DNA of 23,782 nucleotides, taken from Clostridia bacterium (GTDB lineage Bacteria; Bacillota_A; Clostridia; Christensenellales; Aristaeellaceae). The translations under genes were made by a program, and so were the position numbers. The stretch lies in contig JAFUDW010000057.1 in NCBI GenBank assembly GCA_017464225.1, forward strand, positions 1-23,782. The letters run 5' to 3'. The number at the start of each line of letters is the position of its first letter. The first letter of the stretch is position 1. Below the pieces are notes generated by a model. The model worked only from the letters and a program-made list of their open reading frames with translations, searched no databases and was not told the origin of the DNA. Positions 6,711 through 13,566 of the stretch are shown here, one piece after another.

Positions 6711-7453
6711 AAACGGTACTGATCAACTGCAGCCCGAAAAAGCGCTTTTGCGCGTCCGCATATTTCCTCGCGCTGCAGCGCCTTTTTGTAAGCGGGGAGA
6801 AAGTGAGCGAAAAGCTGCGTACGCCGGGCGATCACGCCCGCATCCTGGAGCAGCTTCGCAATGCCCAGGCGGCGGTGTTCTGCCTGCCGCTCTATGTGGA
6901 CGGCGTTCCTTTCCATGTGCTGCGGTTTATGGAGCAGATGGAGGCGTTCTGCCGGGAAAACGGTCTTCATCTCAGCGTATACTGCGTGGCGAACAACGGC
7001 TTTATCGAAGGAAAACAGAATGAGCCGCTGATGCAGATTTTTGAGCATTTCTGTGCTCGTGCCGGACTTGCCTGGGGCGGCGGCGTGGGCATCGGCGGCG
7101 GCGTGATGCTGAATGTGTCAAGGATACTGTTCCTGGTTGAGATCGCCTTTCTGCTGCTCAATACTGTGCTCAGCGCGGTCGGCACCGGAAATTTCTTCCC
7201 CAAAGACGCCTGGATCAGCTTTGGAGAGAATGCTGCGCTGCTTGTGTATTTCAATCTGGGCATGCTCTATTATCTGGCTCGTATGGGCCGCCATATCAGC
7301 AAAGGAACGCCCAGCGGAAAGAAATATACCCGTATCCTGATCCCATCTTTCATCTTTATCCTGTTCGCGGATATCTTCTTTGTCATCATATCGCTCTTTG
7401 AGGGCGGACTGTTCCGGGGATGGCTGGCGAAAAAACAATACCAAAAGGCGTAA
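6707..7453 (+). CDS. Flavodoxin-like domain fused to membrane segments
   Basis: This 248-residue protein has an N-terminal flavodoxin-like domain (about 1-125: MKTVLINCSPKKRFCASAYF as phosphate loop, AAVFCLPLYVDGVPFHVLRFMEQME, and YCVANNGFIEGKQNEPLMQIF). A glycine-rich hinge (GGGVGIGGGV) and three predicted transmembrane helices follow (about 138-158, 170-190 and 207-228). It should therefore be a membrane-tethered oxidoreductase facing the cytosol. I recognise the architecture as a recurrent but uncharacterised Clostridia protein. GGAGGAGAGGCT precedes the ATG. With its PadR and soluble partner it suggests a small stress- or redox-inducible module. Confidence 0.82.
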   Translation: MKTVLINCSPKKRFCASAYFLALQRLFVSGEKVSEKLRTPGDHARILEQLRNAQAAVFCLPLYVDGVPFHVLRFMEQMEAFCRENGLHLSVYCVANNGFIEGKQNEPLMQIFEHFCARAGLAWGGGVGIGGGVMLNVSRILFLVEIAFLLLNTVLSAVGTGNFFPKDAWISFGENAALLVYFNLGMLYYLARMGRHISKGTPSGKKYTRILIPSFIFILFADIFFVIISLFEGGLFRGWLAKKQYQKA

Positions 7454-7491
7454 GGAAAAGAATATATAGATCAGACGCGTGGAGGAATCAT

Positions 7492-7668
7492 ATGAGCGAT
7501 CAAAATAAGAATCAAACGGCAGTCAAGAAAACGGTTAAATCAGGCATCACCTTCGGAAGCGCGCTGGCAATGGTGATAAGCTATACGGCGTGGTATTCCG
7601 TTGGCTGGGCGATCATTCATGGCCTGCTCAGCTGGGTCTATGTGATCTATTACGTGATCCGTTATTAA
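7492..7668 (+). CDS. Small conserved membrane protein (58 aa)
   Basis: A charged, Lys/Gln/Asn-rich N-terminus (about 1-18) is followed by two short hydrophobic stretches: SALAMVISYTAWYSVGWAII and HGLLSWVYVIYYVIRY. The S-W-x-x-I-H-G-x-L-x-W-x-Y-V-I-Y-Y pattern is shared by a family of roughly 50-60-residue Firmicutes proteins of unknown function. ATG 7492 has GGAGGAATCAT upstream. It lies 38 bp after the flavodoxin-membrane fusion and is probably the last gene of the PadR operon. Confidence 0.75.
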   Translation: MSDQNKNQTAVKKTVKSGITFGSALAMVISYTAWYSVGWAIIHGLLSWVYVIYYVIRY

Positions 7669-7700
7669 GCGCTTGGATAAAACGGGATTTCATCCACAAT

Positions 7701-7745
7701 AAAAACAAAGCCGTCGGCGGGATTCTTTCCATCCAGCCGGCGGCT
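7701..7745. terminator. Terminator between convergent padR operon and araC-type gene
   Basis: AGCCGTCGGC (7709-7718) pairs with GCCGGCGGCT (7736-7745), ten pairs including one G-U. On the minus strand it is followed by TTTGTTTTTATT, so it serves mainly the AraC-type gene. On the plus strand only GTTTG follows, which is weaker. Confidence 0.7.
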
Positions 7746-7763
7746 GTTTGATTGCGTACTTGA

Positions 7764-8672
7764 TCAGAAATCGCCGTACATGGCGCGGTATTGGGACGGC
7801 GTGCAGTTTTTGGCGGCGCGGAAGATGCGGTTAAACGTGCCCACGCTGCCGAATCCCGCTGCGATGGCGATTTCCTGGATGGGACGGTTGGTGTGGGTCA
7901 GCAGGTCGCCGGCCACCTCCAGACGCCGTTTGCAAAGGTATTCCGAGAAGGAGAAGCCGAAAAACTGTTTGAACATCCGGGAAAAGTAATATTTGGAGAA
8001 TCCGGCGTAGGCCGCCACGTCCTCCAGCGTGATATCGTACATGTAGTTCTGGTTCAGGTAGGTCAGCGCGCTGTTCATGATCTCGGAATCAATGGCCTTG
8101 CGGTCGGAAAGGTGCTGCAGCGGCGCTTCCTGATTGAGCTGGCGGCGTCCCAGCAGCACATAGATCTGCAGCAGATAGGAATAGCAAAGCGAGTTCCACA
8201 TGGGCTGCTTCTGTTCGTAGCAGGACGCTATTTTGATCAGCAGCTCGCGGATCTGACGATGGGTGTCGCTTTCATCGTTTAGGTAGATCGGGCATTTGAT
8301 CAGCGGCGACATCACCGACATATCCCGAAGGTGCAGCAGGTATGTGGGCTCAAAAAGAAACTGGATGCGCTTGGAGCCTTCTTTTTCCTTGAGGGTGTGG
8401 GGATAGTCCGCCGGGACGATCAGGATCTGGCCGTCGGTTACGCGATAGGTTTTTTCGGGCAGGGCGTACACCGATTCGCCCTGAGTCTGCAGCATGATTT
8501 CAGTGGCCGAATGCCAATGGTCTTCCCGATTGGGATCTTTTTCCGTGACCCGTACACGGATGGAAGAATGGTCAATATACGTGATAAATTCCTGTTTCGC
8601 CTGAAGATTCCGGGAACCATCAGGAAAGCGTTTGCGGTTTGAGGTGTCGGTGGAGTTTCGTTTCTTTTCCAC
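7764..8672 (-). CDS. AraC-family transcriptional regulator with cupin sensor
   Basis: This 302-residue regulator has two parts. An N-terminal AraC-type cupin (about 45-110, HWHSATEIMLQTQGES, YRVTDGQILIVPADYPHTL) probably binds a small ligand. Two C-terminal helix-turn-helix motifs occupy the last 100 residues (DITLEDVAAYAGFSKYYFSR and RPIQEIAIAAGFGSVGTFNR), ending in the family's PSQYR. GTG at 8672 is chosen because AAGGAGGGG lies 7 nt upstream; the frame is open further upstream but has no ribosome site and a different base composition. It is transcribed alone. Such regulators often act on sugar or carbohydrate genes, but no target is evident next to it. Confidence 0.9.
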   Translation of the reverse strand: MEKKRNSTDTSNRKRFPDGSRNLQAKQEFITYIDHSSIRVRVTEKDPNREDHWHSATEIMLQTQGESVYALPEKTYRVTDGQILIVPADYPHTLKEKEGSKRIQFLFEPTYLLHLRDMSVMSPLIKCPIYLNDESDTHRQIRELLIKIASCYEQKQPMWNSLCYSYLLQIYVLLGRRQLNQEAPLQHLSDRKAIDSEIMNSALTYLNQNYMYDITLEDVAAYAGFSKYYFSRMFKQFFGFSFSEYLCKRRLEVAGDLLTHTNRPIQEIAIAAGFGSVGTFNRIFRAAKNCTPSQYRAMYGDF

Positions 8673-8790
8673 GATCGCCCCTCCTTCCGTATGAAAAAAA
8701 TAGTTGCGCCTTTCGGATGGCGGATAGGAACAGGTAAGCGACGGTAAGCAGTAAAGTAAAAAAAGAATAGAATAGTTTCCCGGTGAATAT

Positions 8791-8819
8791 ATTATGATGG
8801 ATACTTGAATTTTAGACAA
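8791..8819 (-). promoter_or_regulatory. Possible promoter of the AraC-type gene
   Basis: The minus strand has TTGTCT (8814-8819), a 17-bp spacer and CATAAT (8791-8796), leaving a leader of roughly 110 nt before GTG 8672. The 312-bp stretch 8673-8984 holds no gene. It also contains a dyad (GCAATGGTGTA at 8825-8835 and TACACATTGC at 8843-8852) just upstream of this promoter, which could bind an activator. Confidence 0.4.
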
Positions 8820-8941
8820 TGTATGCAATGGTGTATTCTTCTTACACATTGCGTTTCTGCTTGCTAATTTGTGCTTTTTTGCAAGAAATTCTTCCAATTA
8901 TCCCATTTTATGCCGGAAAATGGTATTTGCGCACATAGAAA

Positions 8942-8966
8942 ACGGCGGAAGCCGCGCTTCCGCCGT
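8942..8966 (-). terminator. Terminator of the Leu T-box operon
   Basis: A perfect 11-bp stem (ACGGCGGAAGC / GCTTCCGCCGT) with a CGC loop is followed by TTTT on the minus strand, 19 bp beyond the ligase fusion stop codon. Confidence 0.8.
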
Positions 8967-8984
8967 GTGGGGCCGCAGGGATAT

Positions 8985-11492
8985 TTATTTGGATACGCCA
9001 AAGTATTCCGCCGCTTCCTCGCGCATTTTGTATTTGAGGATCTTGCCCGCCGCGTTCATGGGGAACCCTTCCATGAACCGCACGTAGCGGGGAACTTTGT
9101 GCCTTGCCATGTGACTGCGCACATAATCGCGCAGCTCGTCCTCGGTCAGGCTTTGGCCCTCTTTGAGCACCACGCAGGCGCAGATTTCCTCGCCATACTG
9201 CTTGTCGGGCACAGCGATGACCTGCACGTCCTGTACTGCCGGATGCGTGTAGATAAATTCCTCGATCTCCTTGGGGTATATGTTTTCGCCGCCTCGGATG
9301 ATCATATCCTTGAGCCGTCCGGTGATCTTATAGGTGCCGTTGGGCAGACGGCAGGCCAAATCTCCGGTATGCAGCCAGCCGTCCTGATCGATGGCCGCGG
9401 CGGTGGCCTCGGGCATCTTGTAATAGCCTTTCATCAGATTGTAGCCCCGGGCCACAAATTCGCCGTTTACATTGTCCGGGCATTCCTCGCCGGTTTCCGG
9501 ATCCACGATTTTGCATTCCACGTGGGGGAAGGCGCGGCCCACGGTTTCACAGCGCTCGTCCAGCGGGTCGTCCAGCTCGCTCATGGTATCGCCGGGCGCG
9601 CTTTCGGTTTCGCCGTAAACCGATACGATGCCCGTCATGTTCATTTCATCGGGCTGGGCGGCCCGGCGCATCAGCTCGGGCGGGCAGCCCGCGCCAGCCA
9701 TGATGCCGGTGCGCATATAGCTGAAATTGGTTTTGCGGTAGTCGGGATGGTTAAACATGGCGATGAACATGGTGGGCACGCCGTGGAAGGCTGTAATGCG
9801 TTCCTGATTGATGCAGGCCAGGGCATTGCGCGCACTGAAATAGGGCAGCGGGCAAATGGTGGCCCCGTGGGTCATGCTGGCGGTCATGGCCAGCACCATG
9901 CCGAAGCAGTGGAACATGGGCACCTGGATCATCATGCGATCAGCGGTGGAAAGATCCATCCGGTCGCCGATACACTTGCCGTTGTTGACCACGGCGTGGT
10001 GGGTCAGCATCACGCCTTTGGGGAAGCCGGTGGTGCCGCTGGTGTACTGCATATTGCATACGTCGTGAATATCTACCCGTGCGGCCATGCGGTGGAGCTG
10101 CTCCTCGGGCACGCTGCCGGAGCGGGCAAGCAGCTCCTCCCAGGTCATGCAGCCCTTCATGCGGAAGCCCACGGTGATCACATTGCGCAGGAAGGGGAGC
10201 TTTTTGGCGTGCAGGGCGCTGCCCTGGGCGGTGTTTTCCAGTTCGGGACACAGCTCCCGGATGCTGGCGGAATAATCGCTGTCCTGGCTCCGCTCGATCA
10301 TGACCAGCGTATGCGTATCGCTTTGCCGCAGCAGATATTCGATCTCGTGAATCTTATAGGCCGTATTTACCGTCACCAGCACGGCGCCGATTTTGGTGGC
10401 CGCCCAGAATGTGATATACCAGGCCGGGATGTTGGTGGCCCATACCGCCACTTTGCTGCCGGCCCGCACGCCTACCGATATCAGCGCCCGGGCGCATTGA
10501 TCCACGTCGTCCCGAAATTGGCTGTAGGTGCGGGTGTAATCCAGCGTGGTGTATTTGAAGGCGTACTGATCGGGAAACTCCTCCACCATCCGATCAAGCA
10601 CCTGGCTGAACGTGCAGTTGATCAGCGCTTCTTTTGGCCATACAAAATGGCCCGTGTGCAGCTTGTTGCTGTACAGCGTTTTCTTTTCCTCTTCCTGGCC
10701 GTAGCGGCTCATGAAGCCCGCGAAATGGGCGAAGATCACCGTCATATCGTTCAGGTCATCCATCCAGGCGGGATCCCATTCCAGGGTAATGAAGCCGTCA
10801 TAATCCAGCGAGTCCAGCGCTTTGACCAGCAGATCGACCGGCAGGTCGCCCTCGCCGATGAGCTGGAAAGTCAATTGACCGTCCTCGCCGACCAGCGAAT
10901 CCCGGATATGCACATGGCGGATGTAAGCGCCCAGATTGGTGACCGAGGTCTGCGGCGTTTCTCCGCACTGGCGGTAGGGAAAATGAAAATCCCACAGCGC
11001 CGCCAGCGTATCGCTGGCATAGCCGTCCAGCAGGTCGCGCAGCTTGCCCGTATCGGCATATACGCCCATGGTTTCAATCAGCAGCACCACGTCGTTTTCC
11101 TGGGCGATGGGCATGGCAAAGGCCAGGGCGGCATGCACAGCTTCTTCTTGAAAGCTGTCCTCGCTGCACGCCGTATGCAGGCGGACGTAAGGCGCATGCA
11201 TGCGCCGGGCGGCTTCCACGCAGTTTACGATCTCGCGGAAAAGCTCGCCCTGCCGCGCCATGTCGCACAGGTCCACCGTGGTATCGATGCAGGGGATGGA
11301 CAGCCTCCGGTCATACACCGCGCGGTAAGCGGCGGCCGCGGCGTTGGCGTCCGCGGGGCCGCCCTTGCGGTTCATGGCGGGAGCGGACAGGTTATGGATT
11401 TCGATGCCCTCAAAGCCCAGATCGCCGGCGGCGGTCAGAAAATCTTCCCAGCTGGCGTCGTGCCAGCCCTTGGTGGAAAAGCACAGCCTCAT
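8985..11492 (-). CDS. TIM-barrel epimerase-like domain fused to AMP-forming acyl-CoA ligase
   Basis: This 835-residue two-part protein has an N-terminal half (1-265) that is a sugar-phosphate isomerase/epimerase (xylose-isomerase-like TIM barrel). It retains likely metal ligands Glu140 (LLIETMG), Asp168 and His170 (WDFHFP), His193/His195 (HVHIRD) and Glu238 (ITLEWDP). The C-terminal half (about 275-835) is a complete acyl-CoA synthetase: YTSGTTGFPKG (483-493), VYGETE, GWLHTGDL, ITGRLKDMIIRGGENIYP and the catalytic Lys817 in AAGKILK. Each half is a known family; I do not know this fusion. The start overlaps the stop of the isopropylmalate-synthase-like gene (ATGA), so both are under the Leu T-box. 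By context it would activate isovalerate, the acid that leads to leucine; the barrel's role is unclear. Confidence 0.85.
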   Translation of the reverse strand: MRLCFSTKGWHDASWEDFLTAAGDLGFEGIEIHNLSAPAMNRKGGPADANAAAAAYRAVYDRRLSIPCIDTTVDLCDMARQGELFREIVNCVEAARRMHAPYVRLHTACSEDSFQEEAVHAALAFAMPIAQENDVVLLIETMGVYADTGKLRDLLDGYASDTLAALWDFHFPYRQCGETPQTSVTNLGAYIRHVHIRDSLVGEDGQLTFQLIGEGDLPVDLLVKALDSLDYDGFITLEWDPAWMDDLNDMTVIFAHFAGFMSRYGQEEEKKTLYSNKLHTGHFVWPKEALINCTFSQVLDRMVEEFPDQYAFKYTTLDYTRTYSQFRDDVDQCARALISVGVRAGSKVAVWATNIPAWYITFWAATKIGAVLVTVNTAYKIHEIEYLLRQSDTHTLVMIERSQDSDYSASIRELCPELENTAQGSALHAKKLPFLRNVITVGFRMKGCMTWEELLARSGSVPEEQLHRMAARVDIHDVCNMQYTSGTTGFPKGVMLTHHAVVNNGKCIGDRMDLSTADRMMIQVPMFHCFGMVLAMTASMTHGATICPLPYFSARNALACINQERITAFHGVPTMFIAMFNHPDYRKTNFSYMRTGIMAGAGCPPELMRRAAQPDEMNMTGIVSVYGETESAPGDTMSELDDPLDERCETVGRAFPHVECKIVDPETGEECPDNVNGEFVARGYNLMKGYYKMPEATAAAIDQDGWLHTGDLACRLPNGTYKITGRLKDMIIRGGENIYPKEIEEFIYTHPAVQDVQVIAVPDKQYGEEICACVVLKEGQSLTEDELRDYVRSHMARHKVPRYVRFMEGFPMNAAGKILKYKMREEAAEYFGVSK

Positions 11493-12889
11493 TGCTCCAT
11501 CTCCTCATATACGATTTTATTCAGCGCGCCCAAATAGGCGCGGATGGCGGCGCTGACGATATCGGTGGATACGCCGCTGCCGGAATACAGTCTACCCTCG
11601 CTGCGCAGCCGCACCACGGCCCGGCCAATGGCCTCTTTGCCCACGGTCAGAGCGTCGATATGGAAGTCGTCCAGCTCGTAGTGCCGGCCGGTCACGCTTT
11701 CCATGGCTTTGAAGGCGGCGTCGATGGGACCGTCGCCGGTAGAGATGCCCTCCTGGCTTACGCCGTCGTGGCTCAGCCGAAGACATGCGGTATTGGTGAT
11801 GATGTTGCCGCTGTTGATCACATAGCTTTCCAGCAGATAGGTGGCGGGCACCTGCATGGCGCTGGTGGCTACAATGGCGTCCAGCTCCCGGCGGCTCACA
11901 GGCTTTTTGGCAGCTAGGCGAAGGAACTCTTCATATACCTTGGCCAGCTCTTCCTCGCTCAGATCGTACCCCAAGGCGCGGATGCCCTCTGATACGGCGG
12001 CGATGGAGTCGTTGACGTCATAGGTAACGCTGTCGTCGTCGGAGGGGCTGCCGGATGCCGATTCCCTGGGCTCGGCGCCAATCACCCGCAGGATGCGCTG
12101 CAGGGTATGATTAAGCTCGGTGGTCTTTACGGCGGTATATAGGCCAAGCGCGTCGCCCTTGTGCTGCACGATGCCGCAGATCGTTTTCAGCTGCGGCGCC
12201 GTGGTGCCGATCAGGCAGGATTTTACGCCGCTTGCGCCCTCGCGCAGCGCCCGTACGGCGCTGGCGCCTGCCAGCTCCAGCGAATCGTCGCAGACTACCT
12301 TGACAAAAACGTCCTTTAATGCGGGTACTTTTTCATAGAGCGTGCGCAGGAAAGCGCCAAATTCCTCAGGCAGCAGGATCCCGGCGGTATCGCATACGGC
12401 AATGCTGCCGGCACCCGCCCGGATGGCGGTATCGATGGCCTGGCATAAAAAGTCCGTTTCGGCTCGGCTGGCGTCGGTGGCGCAAAACTCCACGTCCCGG
12501 CACAGCGATACGGCCAAGGCCACCTGGCTGCGGATGGTTTCCAGCATGGCCTCTGGTTTTTTGCGGGCGATATACTCCATCTGCACGCTGGAGACAGGCG
12601 CGTCTACGATGAGCCTTGGACGGTCAGCGCGGCTTACGGCCTCCCAGGCGCGATGCGCCCCATCCTCCGTCAGGCCCACGGGCAGGGCCAGCGCCGTGTT
12701 ATGGATCAGCGAGGCCAGCGTTTTAACAAAAATACTGTCGGCCTTGCTTTCGCCAAGGGGCGCCAGCTCAATGGCGCTGACGTTCAGCCTGTCCAGCGCC
12801 TTGGCGATTTCGAGCTTTTCCTTAAAGCCCAGCGTTCCGCCTTCCGAGGCACGGCGGAGTGTGATGTCGGTGATGCTGATTTTTTTCAT
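11489..12889 (-). CDS. 2-isopropylmalate synthase-like protein lacking the metal-binding HxH
   Basis: This 466-residue protein has the layout of LeuA: a DRE-TIM-like barrel (1-275), a linker and small helical region (about 285-335), and a C-terminal LeuA-dimer regulatory domain (about 336-460, QVPATYLLESYVINSGN, STGDGPIDAAFKA, SGSGVSTDIVSAAIRAY) that in LeuA binds leucine. Key active-site residues are absent: the TLRD segment reads TLRR (10-13), the H-x-H-N-D motif reads VCDDS (199-203), and GxGERxGN reads IGTTAPQ. A homologous clostridial family shows the same loss, so it is probably stable and not decay. It may be a leucine sensor, or a lyase/synthase with altered chemistry. ATG 12889 lies downstream of AAAGGA. 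It is the first gene after the Leu T-box. Confidence 0.82.
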   Translation of the reverse strand: MKKISITDITLRRASEGGTLGFKEKLEIAKALDRLNVSAIELAPLGESKADSIFVKTLASLIHNTALALPVGLTEDGAHRAWEAVSRADRPRLIVDAPVSSVQMEYIARKKPEAMLETIRSQVALAVSLCRDVEFCATDASRAETDFLCQAIDTAIRAGAGSIAVCDTAGILLPEEFGAFLRTLYEKVPALKDVFVKVVCDDSLELAGASAVRALREGASGVKSCLIGTTAPQLKTICGIVQHKGDALGLYTAVKTTELNHTLQRILRVIGAEPRESASGSPSDDDSVTYDVNDSIAAVSEGIRALGYDLSEEELAKVYEEFLRLAAKKPVSRRELDAIVATSAMQVPATYLLESYVINSGNIITNTACLRLSHDGVSQEGISTGDGPIDAAFKAMESVTGRHYELDDFHIDALTVGKEAIGRAVVRLRSEGRLYSGSGVSTDIVSAAIRAYLGALNKIVYEEMEQ

Positions 12890-12905
12890 GGTTTCCATTC
12901 CTTTC

Positions 12906-12941
12906 AAAAAAATAAAAGCCCCGGAGCGTAAGCTCCAGGGA
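12906..12941 (-). terminator. T-box-controlled terminator (Leu leader)
   Basis: TCCCTGGAGC pairs with GCTCCGGGGC around a TTAC loop, followed by TTTTATTTTTTT on the minus strand and then the ribosome site. It lies directly downstream of the conserved T-box sequence, as required for a terminator/antiterminator switch. Confidence 0.9.
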
Positions 12942-13163
12942 CGGAATGACCGCGGTACCACCCTGATTACTGCGCATAGCGCAGTCACTTTGCAGGATCC
13001 AGACAGATCCTTCGCCCTGGTAACGGAGCGTGCCGGGATTTCTTACTGAATGTTCAGAAATCCTGCTCGGAAGGGAGACCGCGCCTTTTGCGTGCCGCTG
13101 GCTTGCACCTGCCGCCAGCTCTCTGAAAGCCGTGAAAAAGGGCGTAGCTTCGTCGCTGCTTTG
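12906..13163 (-). promoter_or_regulatory. T-box leader, predicted leucine specifier CTC
   Basis: This minus-strand leader RNA has all T-box landmarks in order: GACGAAG at the base of stem I, CAGAGAG, GGTGCAAG in the distal loop region, the specifier region GGTCTCCCTTCCGAGC, and the T-box AGGGTGGTACCGCGG (12950-12964), which binds the tRNA acceptor end. Aligned with the two other leaders on CTTCCGAG, the specifier is CTC (13075-13077), a Leu codon. The base after it is C, not the more usual purine, so this assignment is the least certain of the three. Uncharged tRNA-Leu would favour readthrough into the isopropylmalate-synthase-like and ligase-fusion genes. Confidence 0.85.
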
Positions 13164-13169
13164 TCAGAT

Positions 13170-13198
13170 AATGTATCACGGGCACGGGGCTTTGTCAA
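13170..13198 (-). promoter_or_regulatory. Promoter of the Leu T-box operon
   Basis: The minus strand has a perfect TTGACA (13193-13198), a 17-bp spacer and TACATT (13170-13175). It is divergent from the Ile T-box promoter, with 44 bp between the two -35 boxes. Confidence 0.75.
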
Positions 13199-13242
13199 GC
13201 GCCGTGCAGCGCATAAACAATAAAAAAACGAAAATTTTCCGC

Positions 13243-13271
13243 TTGACGAACGGAAACGTTCGTGATATGAT
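13243..13271 (+). promoter_or_regulatory. Promoter of the Ile T-box operon with spacer dyad
   Basis: TTGACG (13243-13248), a 17-bp spacer and TATGAT (13266-13271). The spacer contains a perfect 7-bp inverted repeat, ACGAACG (13246-13252) and CGTTCGT (13257-13263), separated by GAAA. It is placed to act as an operator. Confidence 0.75.
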
Positions 13272-13277
13272 ATGCGC

Positions 13278-13542
13278 AATTGAATAGCTGAAAGGCGATG
13301 ACGAAGACGGCGAAAGCATTCGTTCCCTTACAGAGAGCCTGCGGTTGGTGCAAGCAGGCGGGAGCAGCTCCAGCACATCACTTCCGAGCCGAACGGGTGA
13401 AGGGTTTCCGTAGTCCGTTCCGTGACTGCCGCGTCAGGGCATAACGCTTGTTGGAGCGTGAGTGGCGCATGAAAGTGCGCAAATTGAGTGGTACCGCGGG
13501 CATACGCCCGTCTCAATGCAAAAACCTTGAGACGGGCTTTTT
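13278..13542 (+). promoter_or_regulatory. T-box leader, predicted isoleucine specifier ATC
   Basis: The landmarks are GATGACGAAG, ACAGAGAG, TTGGTGCAAG, the specifier region CACATCACTTCCGAGC and the T-box GAGTGGTACCGCGG (13486-13499). The specifier ATC at 13377-13379 is an Ile codon and is followed by A, as is usual. From about 13438 the 3' half is nearly identical to the Val leader, so the two leaders share a recent ancestor. It controls the first XRE-cupin-ligase gene. Confidence 0.9.
13506..13542 (+). terminator. T-box-controlled terminator (Ile leader)
   Basis: A perfect 11-bp stem (GCCCGTCTCAA 13506-13516, TTGAGACGGGC 13527-13537) is followed by TTTTT. The upstream arm overlaps sequence next to the T-box that would form the antiterminator. 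Confidence 0.92.
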
Positions 13543-13566
13543 GCTTGTCTCAGAAAGGAAGAAAAA

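Noticed and set aside
8673..8897. An N-terminal extension of the AraC-type protein
   Set aside because: The frame stays open for 75 more codons, but the sequence is AT-rich, contains the likely promoter and shows no family similarity. GTG 8672 has a strong ribosome site.
12890..12988. An N-terminal extension of the LeuA-like protein
   Set aside because: It would be read from the T-box antiterminator and terminator region. The ATG at 12889 lies downstream of the terminator and starts the conserved ITDITL strand.
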